Positions 18,959-27,793 of a DNA stretch of 64,000 nt are shown here, piece after piece. How positions within the stretch are numbered: position 1 is the stretch's first letter; each line of letters opens with the position of its first letter. The DNA lies in contig JAGKQI010000099.1 of the NCBI GenBank assembly GCA_018806915.1, forward strand, positions 868,001 to 932,000, read 5' to 3'. The stretch is from Phytophthora colocasiae. Taxonomy: Eukaryota; Oomycota; Peronosporomycetes; Peronosporales; Peronosporaceae. Position numbers and translations under genes: made by a program. A model generated the notes under the pieces. The model made no database searches. It was not told the origin of the DNA and saw only the letters and a list, made by a program, of their open reading frames with translations.

Positions 18959-20369
18959 CAGCAGCGGTCTTTCAACTTCTGCTATTCCTTTTGGACTTTT
19001 TTGTACAGAAACTTGTATTGTACGGTAAGACTCGTAACCTCATTTAAAAAGACCTCAGCAATAATGAGTTTGATTCCAACTTTGGCGCGTGATCGAACAC
19101 TCACCGTCATTGCTATTCTGGCTTTAAGAACTGCTTATCTTCGAATTGGTGGCGTGGTTAGCATAAGGCAGTATAGGTCTAGACCTGGACTCTTTTCGGA
19201 GACCAACCAACTAGAACTTGCTTTCATGCACATGCGTCCAAGTCAATACATGTACCGGTAGGTCAAGGTCCGTGAGCTTATGGAATGCGAGCAGATGATT
19301 ACCGTGTCACGTTGGGCGAGAGGAATCAACTGTGTCAATTGACGGTGTCCGGCAGCACCAATACGCACTACACATACGGGCCTCCTCGTGGTCCACTGGT
19401 CAACGCACCACAAAGCTACGCACTTTGGCAGGCGTTTGAGTCCCTCAGCAGACTTACTTTCAAGATGATAAGACATGATTCATTCAAACAATTCACAATC
19501 ACGATCAAAACCTTCAGGACCAAGCCAAGTAGTAGCAACCAGGAATAAGCAACTTCAAATTCCTTTCCTACGCACTACACATACAGTACGTGTACATGTA
19601 CTACATGTACTTGCATTGTACTCATTAAGTAGAGTGTGACGCGGTAGGCAGAAAACGTTACAACGACGCGAGTTGCTTACGCGTACACATACATGTACAA
19701 GTACTGCTCCAACTCTCAATTGATGACACTGAGAATATTCTAGGCCACATGTACATGTTGTGGAAATTCACACCTCTTTCATTTTGGCTGGTATGTAGTA
19801 CAGATAATTGCTTTCGAAGATTATGCCAACGCAACCCATGGTAATCATTTGCTGGTGGTTGCTGGAAAACCTCGCTCTTTATCAGCTTTCAATGCTCCCG
19901 TACTTGTGCCGCTGCCAGCAATGGACAAAAGATTTATCACGGCGATCTAGGCAATTAATGCGAAGATGGTCCATAGCACAGCAACGATGAATGACATTAT
20001 ATAAGACCTGTGCTGTACCATTTGTTATCGTCATTGCGTATTGAAAATCCACACTAAACGTTACACAATACCCTTCACTGTTGAGCCAACAGCAGTACTT
20101 GATACAGTGGCAAGCAAGCCACATCTGGATTTGGTTCGCCACCACAAAATCCACGCAAATACCGTAAAGTTGAAAGACCTCCGCTGTTCTTCATCGCGAG
20201 CAACACCAGTACCTTGGCAGCTTCAACGACACCGAGATGATGGCCAACTGATAAATTGACCGGTTCTCATTCCCCAAATCGTGAGGAGAGAGAGACCTTG
20301 AAGTTGTCGGCCAATCCAAAGACCGCTCCCAACGTGGCAAAAAGCGAACCAGCTTCTCCAGTACTAATA

Positions 20370-20385
20370 TTCATTCGCAAATTCG
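20370..20385 (+). promoter_or_regulatory. oomycete initiator-like element, isomerase copy 2
   Basis: ATTCATTCGCAAATTC lies about 85-95 bp upstream of the ATG, identical to the element in front of copy 1. The match to the oomycete initiator is partial. Confidence 0.5.
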
Positions 20386-20466
20386 CTAAGCACAACACAA
20401 GCGCTTCCGTGAACAACCAACCCAACCGACCCCAGCCCAAACCCCAAGTGCAGTGAAGTGAAGAAG

Positions 20467-21825
20467 ATGGTGCAGCACCAAGTGAAGGAATACTTCCCCA
20501 ACGTCCCCAAGGTCGCATTCGAGGGCCAGAACGCCAAGGGTGCGCTCGCCTACCGCGAGTACAACGCGTCCGAAGTGATCTTGGGCAAAACCATGGAGGA
20601 GTGGTGTCGCTTCGCCGTCTGCTACTGGCACACCTTCGGCAACACTGGATCCGACCCGTTCGGCGGCGAGACGTACACCAACCGCCTCTGGAACGAACCG
20701 TTGGAGAACGCCAATCTATCGCCTCGTGAGCGCCTGCTGGAAGCCGCCAAGTGCAAGGCTGACGCGGCCTTTGAGATGTTCACCAAGCTCGGCGTCAAGT
20801 ACTACACGTTCCATGACGTGGACTTGATCTCGGAAGGTGCCAGTCTGGACGAGTCCCAGAGTCTCCTGGACGAGATCTCGGACTACCTACTGGACAAGCA
20901 GAACCAGACGGGCATCAAGTGCCTATGGGGAACCACCAACCTCTTCGGCCACCGCCGCTTCATGAACGGAGCCAGCACCAACCCTGACATGAAGGTGTTT
21001 GCGCACGCCGCAGTACGCGTCAAGAAGGCCATGGAGATCACGTTGAAGCTCGGAGGCCAGAACTTTGTCTTTTGGGGAGGCCGTGAAGGCTTCCAGAGCA
21101 TCCTCAACACCGATATGAAGGCGGAGCTAGACCACATGGCTGCCTTCTTCAAGCTGGTAGTGGCGTACAAGAAAGAGTTGGGCGCCACTTTCCAGTTCCT
21201 CGTGGAGCCCAAACCTCGCGAGCCCATGAAGCACCAGTACGACTACGACGCTGCGACGGTCATGGCCTTCTTGCACAACTACGGTCTGCAGAACGACTTC
21301 AAGCTCAACATCGAGCCTAACCATACGACGCTGGCGGGTCACGACTACGAGCACGACATCTACTACGCCGCGAGCTACAAGATGTTGGGATCTGTGGACT
21401 GCAACACGGGTGACCCGCTCGTGGGCTGGGACACGGATCAGTTCCTCATGGACGAGAAGAAGGCCGTGCTCGTCATGAAGAAGATTGTCGAGATCGGGGG
21501 ACTCGCGCCTGGAGGTCTCAACTTTGACGCCAAGGTGCGTCGCGAATCCACGGACCTCGAGGACATCTTCATCGCGCACATCGGATCAATGGACTGTTTC
21601 GCGCGTGGCCTGCGTCAGACGGCCAAGTTGCTGGAGAAGAACGAGTTGGGCGAGATGGTCAAGCAACGTTACGCGTCGTGGAAGAGTGAGCTGGGCGAGC
21701 GCATTGAGGAGGGCAAGGCCACGCTGGAAGAAGTGGCGGCGTACGCGAGGGAGTCCGGCGAGCCTGATCACGTGTCGGGCAAGCAGGAGCTGGCCGAGCT
21801 GATGCTGTTCCGTGGTGTGCAGTAA
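20467..21825 (+). CDS. xylA: xylose isomerase, copy 2
   Basis: The gene encodes 452 residues from the MVQHQ start; an upstream in-frame GTG at 20458 adds only three codons and is unlikely. All metal and substrate ligands listed for copy 1 are present. Residue differences from copy 1 are I150, E365 and T385, so both copies should be active. Other nucleotide changes are mostly synonymous. The divergent arrangement with shared promoter sequence points to inverted duplication of gene plus promoter, which may raise dosage for growth on plant xylan-derived pentose. No adjacent xylulokinase is visible in the window. Confidence 0.95.
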   Translation: MVQHQVKEYFPNVPKVAFEGQNAKGALAYREYNASEVILGKTMEEWCRFAVCYWHTFGNTGSDPFGGETYTNRLWNEPLENANLSPRERLLEAAKCKADAAFEMFTKLGVKYYTFHDVDLISEGASLDESQSLLDEISDYLLDKQNQTGIKCLWGTTNLFGHRRFMNGASTNPDMKVFAHAAVRVKKAMEITLKLGGQNFVFWGGREGFQSILNTDMKAELDHMAAFFKLVVAYKKELGATFQFLVEPKPREPMKHQYDYDAATVMAFLHNYGLQNDFKLNIEPNHTTLAGHDYEHDIYYAASYKMLGSVDCNTGDPLVGWDTDQFLMDEKKAVLVMKKIVEIGGLAPGGLNFDAKVRRESTDLEDIFIAHIGSMDCFARGLRQTAKLLEKNELGEMVKQRYASWKSELGERIEEGKATLEEVAAYARESGEPDHVSGKQELAELMLFRGVQ

Positions 21826-22017
21826 GAGCCGCTGAAGGTGGTCTTGGTTTATCGTTTCTGTTTCGGATAGTCTTTTCCGGGATGATAATACATTCTGACG
21901 TTGTGTACGGTGTCGAAACAAGAGCTTCGACTAGCTTTGTTGTGGCCGAAGAAGCGATGTGTATGTACCAGGTACAGTGATGAACACTTACGGTAGTGTA
22001 TCCAGTACTCTTCTACG

Positions 22018-22035
22018 AAGTACTACGTAGTACTT
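22018..22035. repeat. perfect 18-bp palindrome downstream of isomerase copy 2
   Basis: AAGTACTACGTAGTACTT is self-complementary and lies about 190 bp after the isomerase stop, in the short spacer before the retrotransposon array. Confidence 0.5.
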
Positions 22036-22102
22036 ATACTGTATGTGCACTGTAAACTATGGTTGCTTCTGCTTCTGTCACAACAACTGCTATTAATACA
22101 TA

Positions 22103-22106
22103 CGGA
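22103..22106. repeat. left target-site duplication of the array (CGGA)
   Basis: CGGA directly precedes the first LTR (TGTCGG...). The same four bases follow the last LTR at 45837-45840, so the array occupies one insertion site. Confidence 0.7.
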
Positions 22107-23099
22107 TGTCGGCTACTTCTCTTAAACGCCGCTGTAATCCAACTAGAGGGAGCGTGTGGGTCACACGAGCAGGAGCTAGAAGTCGTCTGTCACCAGTAAA
22201 ACTAGGTGGACCAACCGGTTGCTGAAATCCATCAGAGACAGCTTAGGGAGGGGACATTAGCAGCAACTACCAACCTCGGGTAGGTTGACAGCCTGTCCTC
22301 ACGCTTGCCCGAACATGTAACATGTAAATATACGTAAACTGAGACTCTCATAACACGTCTTCACCTTCCACGTTCCAGACTCAGTTCATACGGCCAAGAC
22401 GCCATCAGTAGGCACCGTAGCCACTCGGTCGCTAACCGAGATCCCAGCCCTCTACACAGACTCCTTCATGATTGCCACCTCAGAACCCTGTGCCTCACCT
22501 CACTAATGACTCGATACGCCTCCGCCGACCAGTACGTCGCAGAACGAAGCCACGTACGAAACCTCTGAATGCTGTTGGGTGAAGCCGACCCCTTGGTCGC
22601 AGTACTCCACGCGTCGTGTTTAGCTGCTTAACTCTTCTCAACCGAGCAGAATCGCAACTGGGAGGTGTGGCGGCTGACCGCGCACCCAGAGCTCCCCCTA
22701 GCTACCGTCGCCCCCTCTAGACTACACCTAAACTAACTATACTGGTCGCCACCGTCAGGATCTTCCTTCGGCGACGCTCTGCAAGCTTTCTCCGCCGTTC
22801 ACTGCCTTCTATCTGCGTCGTTCGCCTTGGTTGTATACTTATCTCCATCGTAACTGCTCCGTGTCATCCCTCCTGTAGCGATCTTCTCGTGTAGCCGTCG
22901 TCCTGCAACTTCAACGTCTCCGCCAATGTCTTGTGTCTGTAGTCCTGCTTGTCACCGTCCTGCACTCCGTTGATCCCGATTGACTGATCATCTACTTCCA
23001 ACTATCTTCGTCGTCACTGGTAAGGTCAATTGTCACTGCGGCGCGGGATTCTGCTGACATTGCTTGTGTTTCAGGTGCGTGGAGCACTACCTGTCCACA
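22107..23099 (-). repeat. LTR 1 (3'-most in element orientation)
   Basis: 993 bp, starting TGTCGG and ending CCACA on the plus strand. It contains the last ~36 codons of the extra ORF (stop at 22992). The remaining ~880 bp show no other gene. Confidence 0.88.
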
Positions 23100-23708
23100 C
23101 GCCATCCCCCGCCAGAAGGTCGTCCTCGACCTTTCCTTCGTCGAGTAATCGCTCAAACCGTTGTGCTGTAAGCCATGCTGCCACCACTGGTCCTCCTGGC
23201 CGGTCTCGATACTCCACTCACTGTGCTGTGTTTCATATCGCCCTGCCTTGTTTCGAACTTTCCGCTGTCCTTGTTCACGAACACTGCCTCCTGTGGCTTC
23301 TGCCATGATGACCTTGACTGATGTTGGCCACCGTGACTGTCCTCGCCCTCGTAAAGCTTGTGCCGTGCCGTCTCTGCGTCGGAGTCCGTAGTTTCCAAGT
23401 CCACCGTTTCCAGTAGTCTGACCTTTAACGTTTCCTTCACGTGTTTCGTCTGGATCGCTTGCTGTTGTTCCGGTGCTGCTGCCAACGTCATGTGCTGTTT
23501 TCTTGGTCGTCGTAGCGCTTGGAACCCCGCGATCTGTAGTTGTATCCACCGTTTTGGCTGTTGACGTCGTCTGCTGGTCACGTAAAGTACTCCGTCGCGC
23601 TGCTCGCGCTTCCCGGGCCTCTGTTGCTTCTCGCCGTTTCGTTTCCTGCCGTTCAGCTTCATCCGTTCTTGGTAGTTCACTATGTCTCGGTCGTGTCCGT
23701 CCACGCAC
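22992..23708 (-). CDS. retroelement extra ORF, unit 1, C-terminus in the LTR
   Basis: This 238-codon frame is rich in Arg, Glu, Thr and Gln, with an RQETKRREATEAREAR-type helical stretch and no recognised enzyme domain. From the Cys-Gly-Gln (CGQVVLHAPETQ) onward it is encoded by LTR bases. It ends in VTIDLTSDDEDSWK, which strongly resembles a SUMO-interacting motif (a hydrophobic core I-D-L-T followed by acidic residues). Upstream, the frame probably continues from an ORF starting near 23971, with a one-base shift at a G run around 23870. In this unit the stretch before the LTR (LSDYSTKERSRTTFW) is out of frame compared with unit 2. Function unknown; possibly a Gag or accessory extension. Confidence 0.6.
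   Translation of the reverse strand: MRGRTRPRHSELPRTDEAERQETKRREATEAREARAARRSTLRDQQTTSTAKTVDTTTDRGVPSATTTKKTAHDVGSSTGTTASDPDETREGNVKGQTTGNGGLGNYGLRRRDGTAQALRGRGQSRWPTSVKVIMAEATGGSVREQGQRKVRNKAGRYETQHSEWSIETGQEDQWWQHGLQHNGLSDYSTKERSRTTFWRGMACGQVVLHAPETQAMSAESRAAVTIDLTSDDEDSWK
23100..23117 (-). other. candidate polypurine tract
   Basis: On the minus strand TTCTGGCGGGGGATGGCG directly precedes the LTR start TGTGGACAGG, the place expected for the plus-strand primer. The run is only mostly purine and its G count varies among copies. Confidence 0.4.
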
Positions 23709-24152
23709 CTGTGTGCCTGGTGTCGGTGATGTACCAGTCGTCTCGTGCGTTTCAGATAACTCTTGGTTCGGCTGCTTCTCGTCGAGTGCCTGTACCTCTG
23801 TCGCCCGAGTTCGTGTTTGTCCCTTAGCTGAGGTTGTCGTGCCGGTGCCCCAGTTATTCTTGGCCCCATCGTCCCGGCAACGTCGCCACTGGTAACTCGC
23901 GTCCTCACAGTAACATCTGGGTCTGTGGTTACCACTTGCGTCACCGTACTCGTGCTGTTATCTTCGTTCATTCCCTGACCCGTGCTCGTTCGTGTCTGTG
24001 TCTCTGGTACAGTCGTAGGTCGCTGTCCTAGCTCATCAACGCCTTACGCAGGGTTCTGTCCTTCCGCACTACTGTCATGCCCGTAGATCAGCTCGTCTTC
24101 GGCGAGATCCTTCAGAATTTGCTCTGCCACCTGTTAGCTGGACACTTTGGTC

Positions 24153-24530
24153 TTAGAACCAGTCTTCGCCAACCAGAAAGTCGCCTGTATCACTGCCAAC
24201 TATAAGCGCGTCTACCACCATGCGTTGTGCGTACTGCGTCCAAAAGACGAACCTATAGACTCCGAGAACCCGTACAGCTACTCCACTGAAACCTTCCATG
24301 AAGTCGACTGGCGGTGGTACATGTAGGCGTGTACCTTTCTCCTTCCAACCTCGTCCGGCTACGCTGTACTGTGCACCCGTGTCGAGATTCACTGCCGTCG
24401 TCTTGCCCCTTATCGTCACGATCGCCGTCCGTAGTGAGTCCACTGCAGGTGCTTGAACCGCCCGTAGTTTTCCCGTTTTGCAGTGTCTCATCGTCCCACC
24501 GAGTACTGGGGCTGCTATACGTGCTGCCAC
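24153..24530 (-). pseudogene. retropepsin-like aspartic protease, unit 1 (truncated)
   Basis: The catalytic motif LDTGAQYSVAG and the downstream hydrophobic block ALIVGSDTGDFLVG fit a retroviral-type aspartic protease of about 100 residues. In this unit a base change creates a stop right after GEDWF, seven codons earlier than in the other units. A further double stop (TAATAA) interrupts the upstream linker near 24550. It overlaps the upstream frame, suggesting frameshifted expression. Unit 1 appears the most decayed. Confidence 0.75.
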
Positions 24531-24633
24531 TCAGATATTCGTAAGACTTATTACAGTAGCTGCTTCATGGACCTCTTCAACACTCGAACAGCGCCTGAAT
24601 CTTCATGACGAATGGTCGTAACGTCTTCCGCTG

Positions 24634-25703
24634 TCAATACTTCTGCTCGCCCTTGTGTCCGTTTGTGATCACTGTAACCGTAGTATATGCCTTCGAGTAC
24701 TGCAACTGCTCATCTCGTTGTCTAAGCTGCCGCCGTTCTTTTGCCTGAGCTTTTAACACTCGTTTCTGGTATCGTCGTCGTGACCGTGAGGCTTGTACCT
24801 GCGCATCTTGACCGAGCAACCGTGTAACTCGTCCAGTGTCCGTACTATCGATCGTAGTTCCGTTCGTGACGGCCGCCGTCTTATCAATGGCTTCTCTCAC
24901 GATGTCTGTCGTCTCAGGGCTTGTATCCTTGGATCTCCGTAGTTTCGCTGCTTTTGTCGCACCGACTTTTCTTGCTGCTGTAGATGTACCCGTTCCCAAC
25001 GCCGTTCAGCTTCTGCCTGGGCGATGTCTCGCTGTCTTTGTCCCGCCTTCAACTGGAACACTAAGGAACGGGTGCTATCTGCGACCTCCATCTCTTCGAT
25101 GATTGGTTTCTCCATGGGCGTGGCTGGTGCGCCATCCCCAGTGAAAGACACCTTCGACATCCGTGTACGTTCAACCCTGACATCCTTTTTAGTCTCTTCG
25201 TCAATACTGTAGACACAGCTCGCTGTCTGATAATTGTCTGTTGCCGCTGTAATCTCCAGAGGCTCAGTTTCACCTGTCGTCGCCGTCAACAGTTCTTCGG
25301 CCGTCTCTGGAGCTTCCAAGTCTGTAGTCAAGGCTGGTGACACCTCTTCTTGCAGCGTCGCCTCGCCATCCCCAGTCCTGAGTCCTCTGTCGTCTTCGAA
25401 GTGAACGCGTCGTCGCTTACGTCGTTCCTGTTCATCGCTCTTCGCTGGGATATTCTCTACTGTGCCGATCGCTCTTTCCGTGCCGTCAGCTTCCAGGTTC
25501 CCATTCTGCTCCTTCGTAACGGTGTTATCGGCGCCGTTTGATGCCGCACCGTCTGTTCCTTCATCCTTACTGTCCGTCTCGGTCGCAAACACCACTGATC
25601 TTCTCGTGGGCGTCTTTGGCCGGTTCCTTCGTCTCCTTCTTCGTCTCTTCCGCCCAACTGTCGGAGTCTCGTCCTCCAGCTGCCGTTTTCTAGACGCCAC
25701 CAT
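24634..25703 (-). pseudogene. basic linker/nucleocapsid-like region, unit 1 (frameshifted)
   Basis: The frame begins MVASRKRQLEDE and carries a strongly basic GRKRRRRRRRNRPK block and a second RRKRRRVHFED block, both like nuclear localisation signals. Glu/Gln/Arg-rich helices follow (AQAEAERRWERVHLQQQ). There is no CCHC zinc knuckle. In this unit a T run at about 24952 is one base short (4 instead of 5), moving the C-terminal part (24999-24634) to another frame. The region probably links Gag to protease and may bind nucleic acid. Confidence 0.55.
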
Positions 25704-25871
25704 TGAATCCTGCTGTACAGTGCCTTCCGTCTTCTGTTCTGATACCAGCCACCCTCGTCTTGGTTCGTCCGTGCCTCTCGCTCCCCGTTCTTGCCGTGCG
25801 TGATGTTGGGCCGGGGCCCCTACATCCGCCCGTCGTTTCCCGAGTTACTGTTCGCATCCTGGTTTCCACCC

Positions 25872-26807
25872 TCACTGCTCTGAGTTACTACCGGGCTGCT
25901 CTCTTCCATCTGAACGTTGGTGCTGAGGAGTCTGTTGCCGAGTCGACGTCTGTTTTGTCGATGCCGTGTTAGCTGCTGTACCCGTTGCTGTCGTCGCTGT
26001 CGCTTCTGGAACTAGCCGGTATCCAGCAGGAATCACCATGTTCCACTGACTGCCTGCTTGAAGTGTAGCACCTCCAGCTGGGAGAACTAATCTTCCTTCA
26101 ACGTCGTACCTCGGAGGAGGGCCACTTGTCAAACCCACATCATCGTAGCCAGACACGACAAACCCCAAGTTTCCACCGCCCGAGAACTGCTGTGGTCTGA
26201 GTAATTCGGGAGTCGACATCGCTGAGGTAGCGTTGCTCGTCGTTGCTCGCTCGTCGTGCGCGCGTATGGCCGTCGCCAAGTCCACGCCGTAACCTTCACC
26301 GTATTCGCCGACCTGGTCCACGGCAGAGTTCACTGCTTCGTTGAGTGTCGCTGGGCGATGCCCACGTACTATGGTCGCACACCACGCGTTGCTCATGCCA
26401 GACAGGAACGAATCCACCAACCATTCTTCGTCGACCGGGTTACTTGACGCGATTTCTCGAAGCTTCTGTGCGTACTCGACCAAGGATTCACCTCGCTGCT
26501 GTCGTCGCTGACGGAGCCTCGCAACCACCTCCGGGTTCGAACGTTTGACCAAATACCGGTCCCTCATCATCTTACTTAGATTGCCGAATGTCTGGTCTTC
26601 TCGCCGGCTAAACGCGTCCTCCACAGTGTCGTACCACATGAGCGCCTCACCCTCAAGACTTGCAACCATCTCGATGAAGACCTCATGCTCCCGCCAGTCT
26701 GTTCTCAGGATCGCTGTCTGACGCCGAAGCTCATTCTTAACTGCTTTCAACCACGCTTTCACAGTGACTTTCGGTTCTCCTAGTCCCTTGAACTTTGGTA
26801 GTCTCAA
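25872..26807 (-). CDS. Gag capsid region, unit 1
   Basis: A 311-codon frame contains a typical retrotransposon Gag domain: KAWLKAVKNELRRQT, EGEALMWYDTVEDAF, TFGNLSKMMRDRYL, RQQRGESLVEYAQKLREIA and DSFLSGMSN. This order is that of Ty3/gypsy-type gag proteins. The frame is open upstream without an ATG, so it should be joined to the N-terminal frame starting at 27378. The Gag tail is Thr/Gln-rich and stops at 25872, overlapping the start of the next frame by about 38 bp. Confidence 0.82.
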   Translation of the reverse strand: MRLPKFKGLGEPKVTVKAWLKAVKNELRRQTAILRTDWREHEVFIEMVASLEGEALMWYDTVEDAFSRREDQTFGNLSKMMRDRYLVKRSNPEVVARLRQRRQQRGESLVEYAQKLREIASSNPVDEEWLVDSFLSGMSNAWCATIVRGHRPATLNEAVNSAVDQVGEYGEGYGVDLATAIRAHDERATTSNATSAMSTPELLRPQQFSGGGNLGFVVSGYDDVGLTSGPPPRYDVEGRLVLPAGGATLQAGSQWNMVIPAGYRLVPEATATTATGTAANTASTKQTSTRQQTPQHQRSDGREQPGSNSEQ

Positions 26808-27378
26808 CTTCTTCTCTCGACTTGGTGGAGCCTGGTAAACCCACGTCGGTGCTGGTGGAACTGCAAATACCTGTGGAGGAGCTAGAGCAGGGCACTGGTG
26901 GTACCGCCGCTGCTAGTCCTTCGGGAACACCCACCCCTGCTCCGCCGTCTCCCATAGGCACTGGTGCTGCTTGTCCCAGTCCACCGTCGTCTCCGCCGTC
27001 GTTACCTTGCCCTCCGTCGTCGTTACCACCGCCGTTACCATTGCCTCCAGGGTTGTCTGCTATCCCGGGTGCCGGTACGACTGGTGCTACTGGTGCTTGT
27101 TGTCCTCCTCCCGATCCCGGTATGTTGACCATCGAAGCGACGCCACTGTTTCCGCCGCTAACTCGAGGAGTATGACCCGCCGTTGCCCGTACGTTTGCTG
27201 TTTCCGGCATTGAACTTCCACTAATGCTGTGCAGGACCGCCTGTGGAACTTGTTTTCCCCCTCCTTGGGCTAATCCTGGGTCCGCTGCTACATGTGCCGC
27301 TTCCGCTACCGCGTCGTGAAACGAGGCTCGCCGTTCAGCCCGTTCATCTCTCGCAGCACTAGCCGATCGTCGAACCAT
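26737..27378 (-). CDS. Gag N-terminal region, unit 1
   Basis: Begins at ATG (MVRRSASAARDERAERR), continues with a Gly/Asn/Asp-rich low-complexity stretch (residues about 100-135), then a Pro/Ala linker. At a C run (plus-strand G run near 26889-26891) this unit has three bases, where units 2-4 have four. Five would join it in frame to the capsid region. The last ~50 codons here are therefore probably out-of-frame translation. Confidence 0.65.
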   Translation of the reverse strand: MVRRSASAARDERAERRASFHDAVAEAAHVAADPGLAQGGGKQVPQAVLHSISGSSMPETANVRATAGHTPRVSGGNSGVASMVNIPGSGGGQQAPVAPVVPAPGIADNPGGNGNGGGNDDGGQGNDGGDDGGLGQAAPVPMGDGGAGVGVPEGLAAAVPPVPCSSSSTGICSSTSTDVGLPGSTKSREEVETTKVQGTRRTESHCESVVESS

Positions 27379-27793
27379 ACTTTCCTTTAACTTTCAGTAT
27401 CTGTGCCTTCCTTATATGTGTCTTCCGTATCCGTGTCTGTAACTTCCTTGTTCGTGACTTCCGTATCCGTGTCCGTAACTTCCTGTAATACAAAACCCAG
27501 TCTCATGTTCAGTATCTGTATCTTACTAACCCCTCAGTAACAGTATCTGTGGCTCATGCTGTGCGGAATCTCTGTAGATGGCCTTCTTGCCCTGTGTCTG
27601 TAGTAGGCCCGTATTGCCTAACGTCTGTGCTTCCTTACTTCCGTACGCCTACAGGATAGGCCAGTACACCTAGTGCCAGTATTGCACCACTCCCAGTACA
27701 GAGTGTCCTGCCATGGTCCTTGCCCACTGTGACTAGGCTCGCAAAGTCCACCTTATTGCAAACTTGCCCAGAAAGCCACTGTAATGACCACCA
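27379..27793 (-). other. untranslated leader of unit 1, with two direct repeats
   Basis: This is the leader between LTR and Gag start. Two 28-bp direct repeats (27422-27449 and 27458-27485, core CTTCCGTATCCGTGTC) differ by one or two bases. No ORF is evident. Equivalent leaders occur at 33056-33470, 38739-39157 and 44431-44845. A packaging or dimerisation role is only a thought. Confidence 0.5.

Larger units (their letters stand above)
18657..20466. promoter_or_regulatory. bidirectional spacer between divergent isomerase genes
   Basis: The 1.8-kb spacer holds both promoters. The outer ~200 bp on each side are related in inverted orientation: blocks such as GAGACCTTGAAGTT and GCCAATCCAAAGACCGC, the initiator-like element and the 5' UTR are shared. 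The inner ~1.2 kb (about 18900-20240) is unrelated between the halves and shows no convincing gene, only TACATGTA-type palindromes (19590-19612, 19692, 19751). A weak 87-codon frame at 19285-19548 has no recognisable family. Confidence 0.6.

Noticed and set aside
19285..19548. 87-codon frame between the isomerase genes
   Set aside because: No domain or homologous copy in the window, and it lies in the non-duplicated centre of the spacer.
23473..23895. Plus-strand ORFs repeated in each retro unit (Cys/Ser/Val-rich)
   Set aside because: They mirror the minus-strand Arg/Glu-rich frames, have no family features, and repeat only because the units repeat.
26345..26548. Plus-strand ORFs opposite Gag as possible antisense genes
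   Set aside because: Short, no start context, and fully explained by codon composition of the opposite strand.
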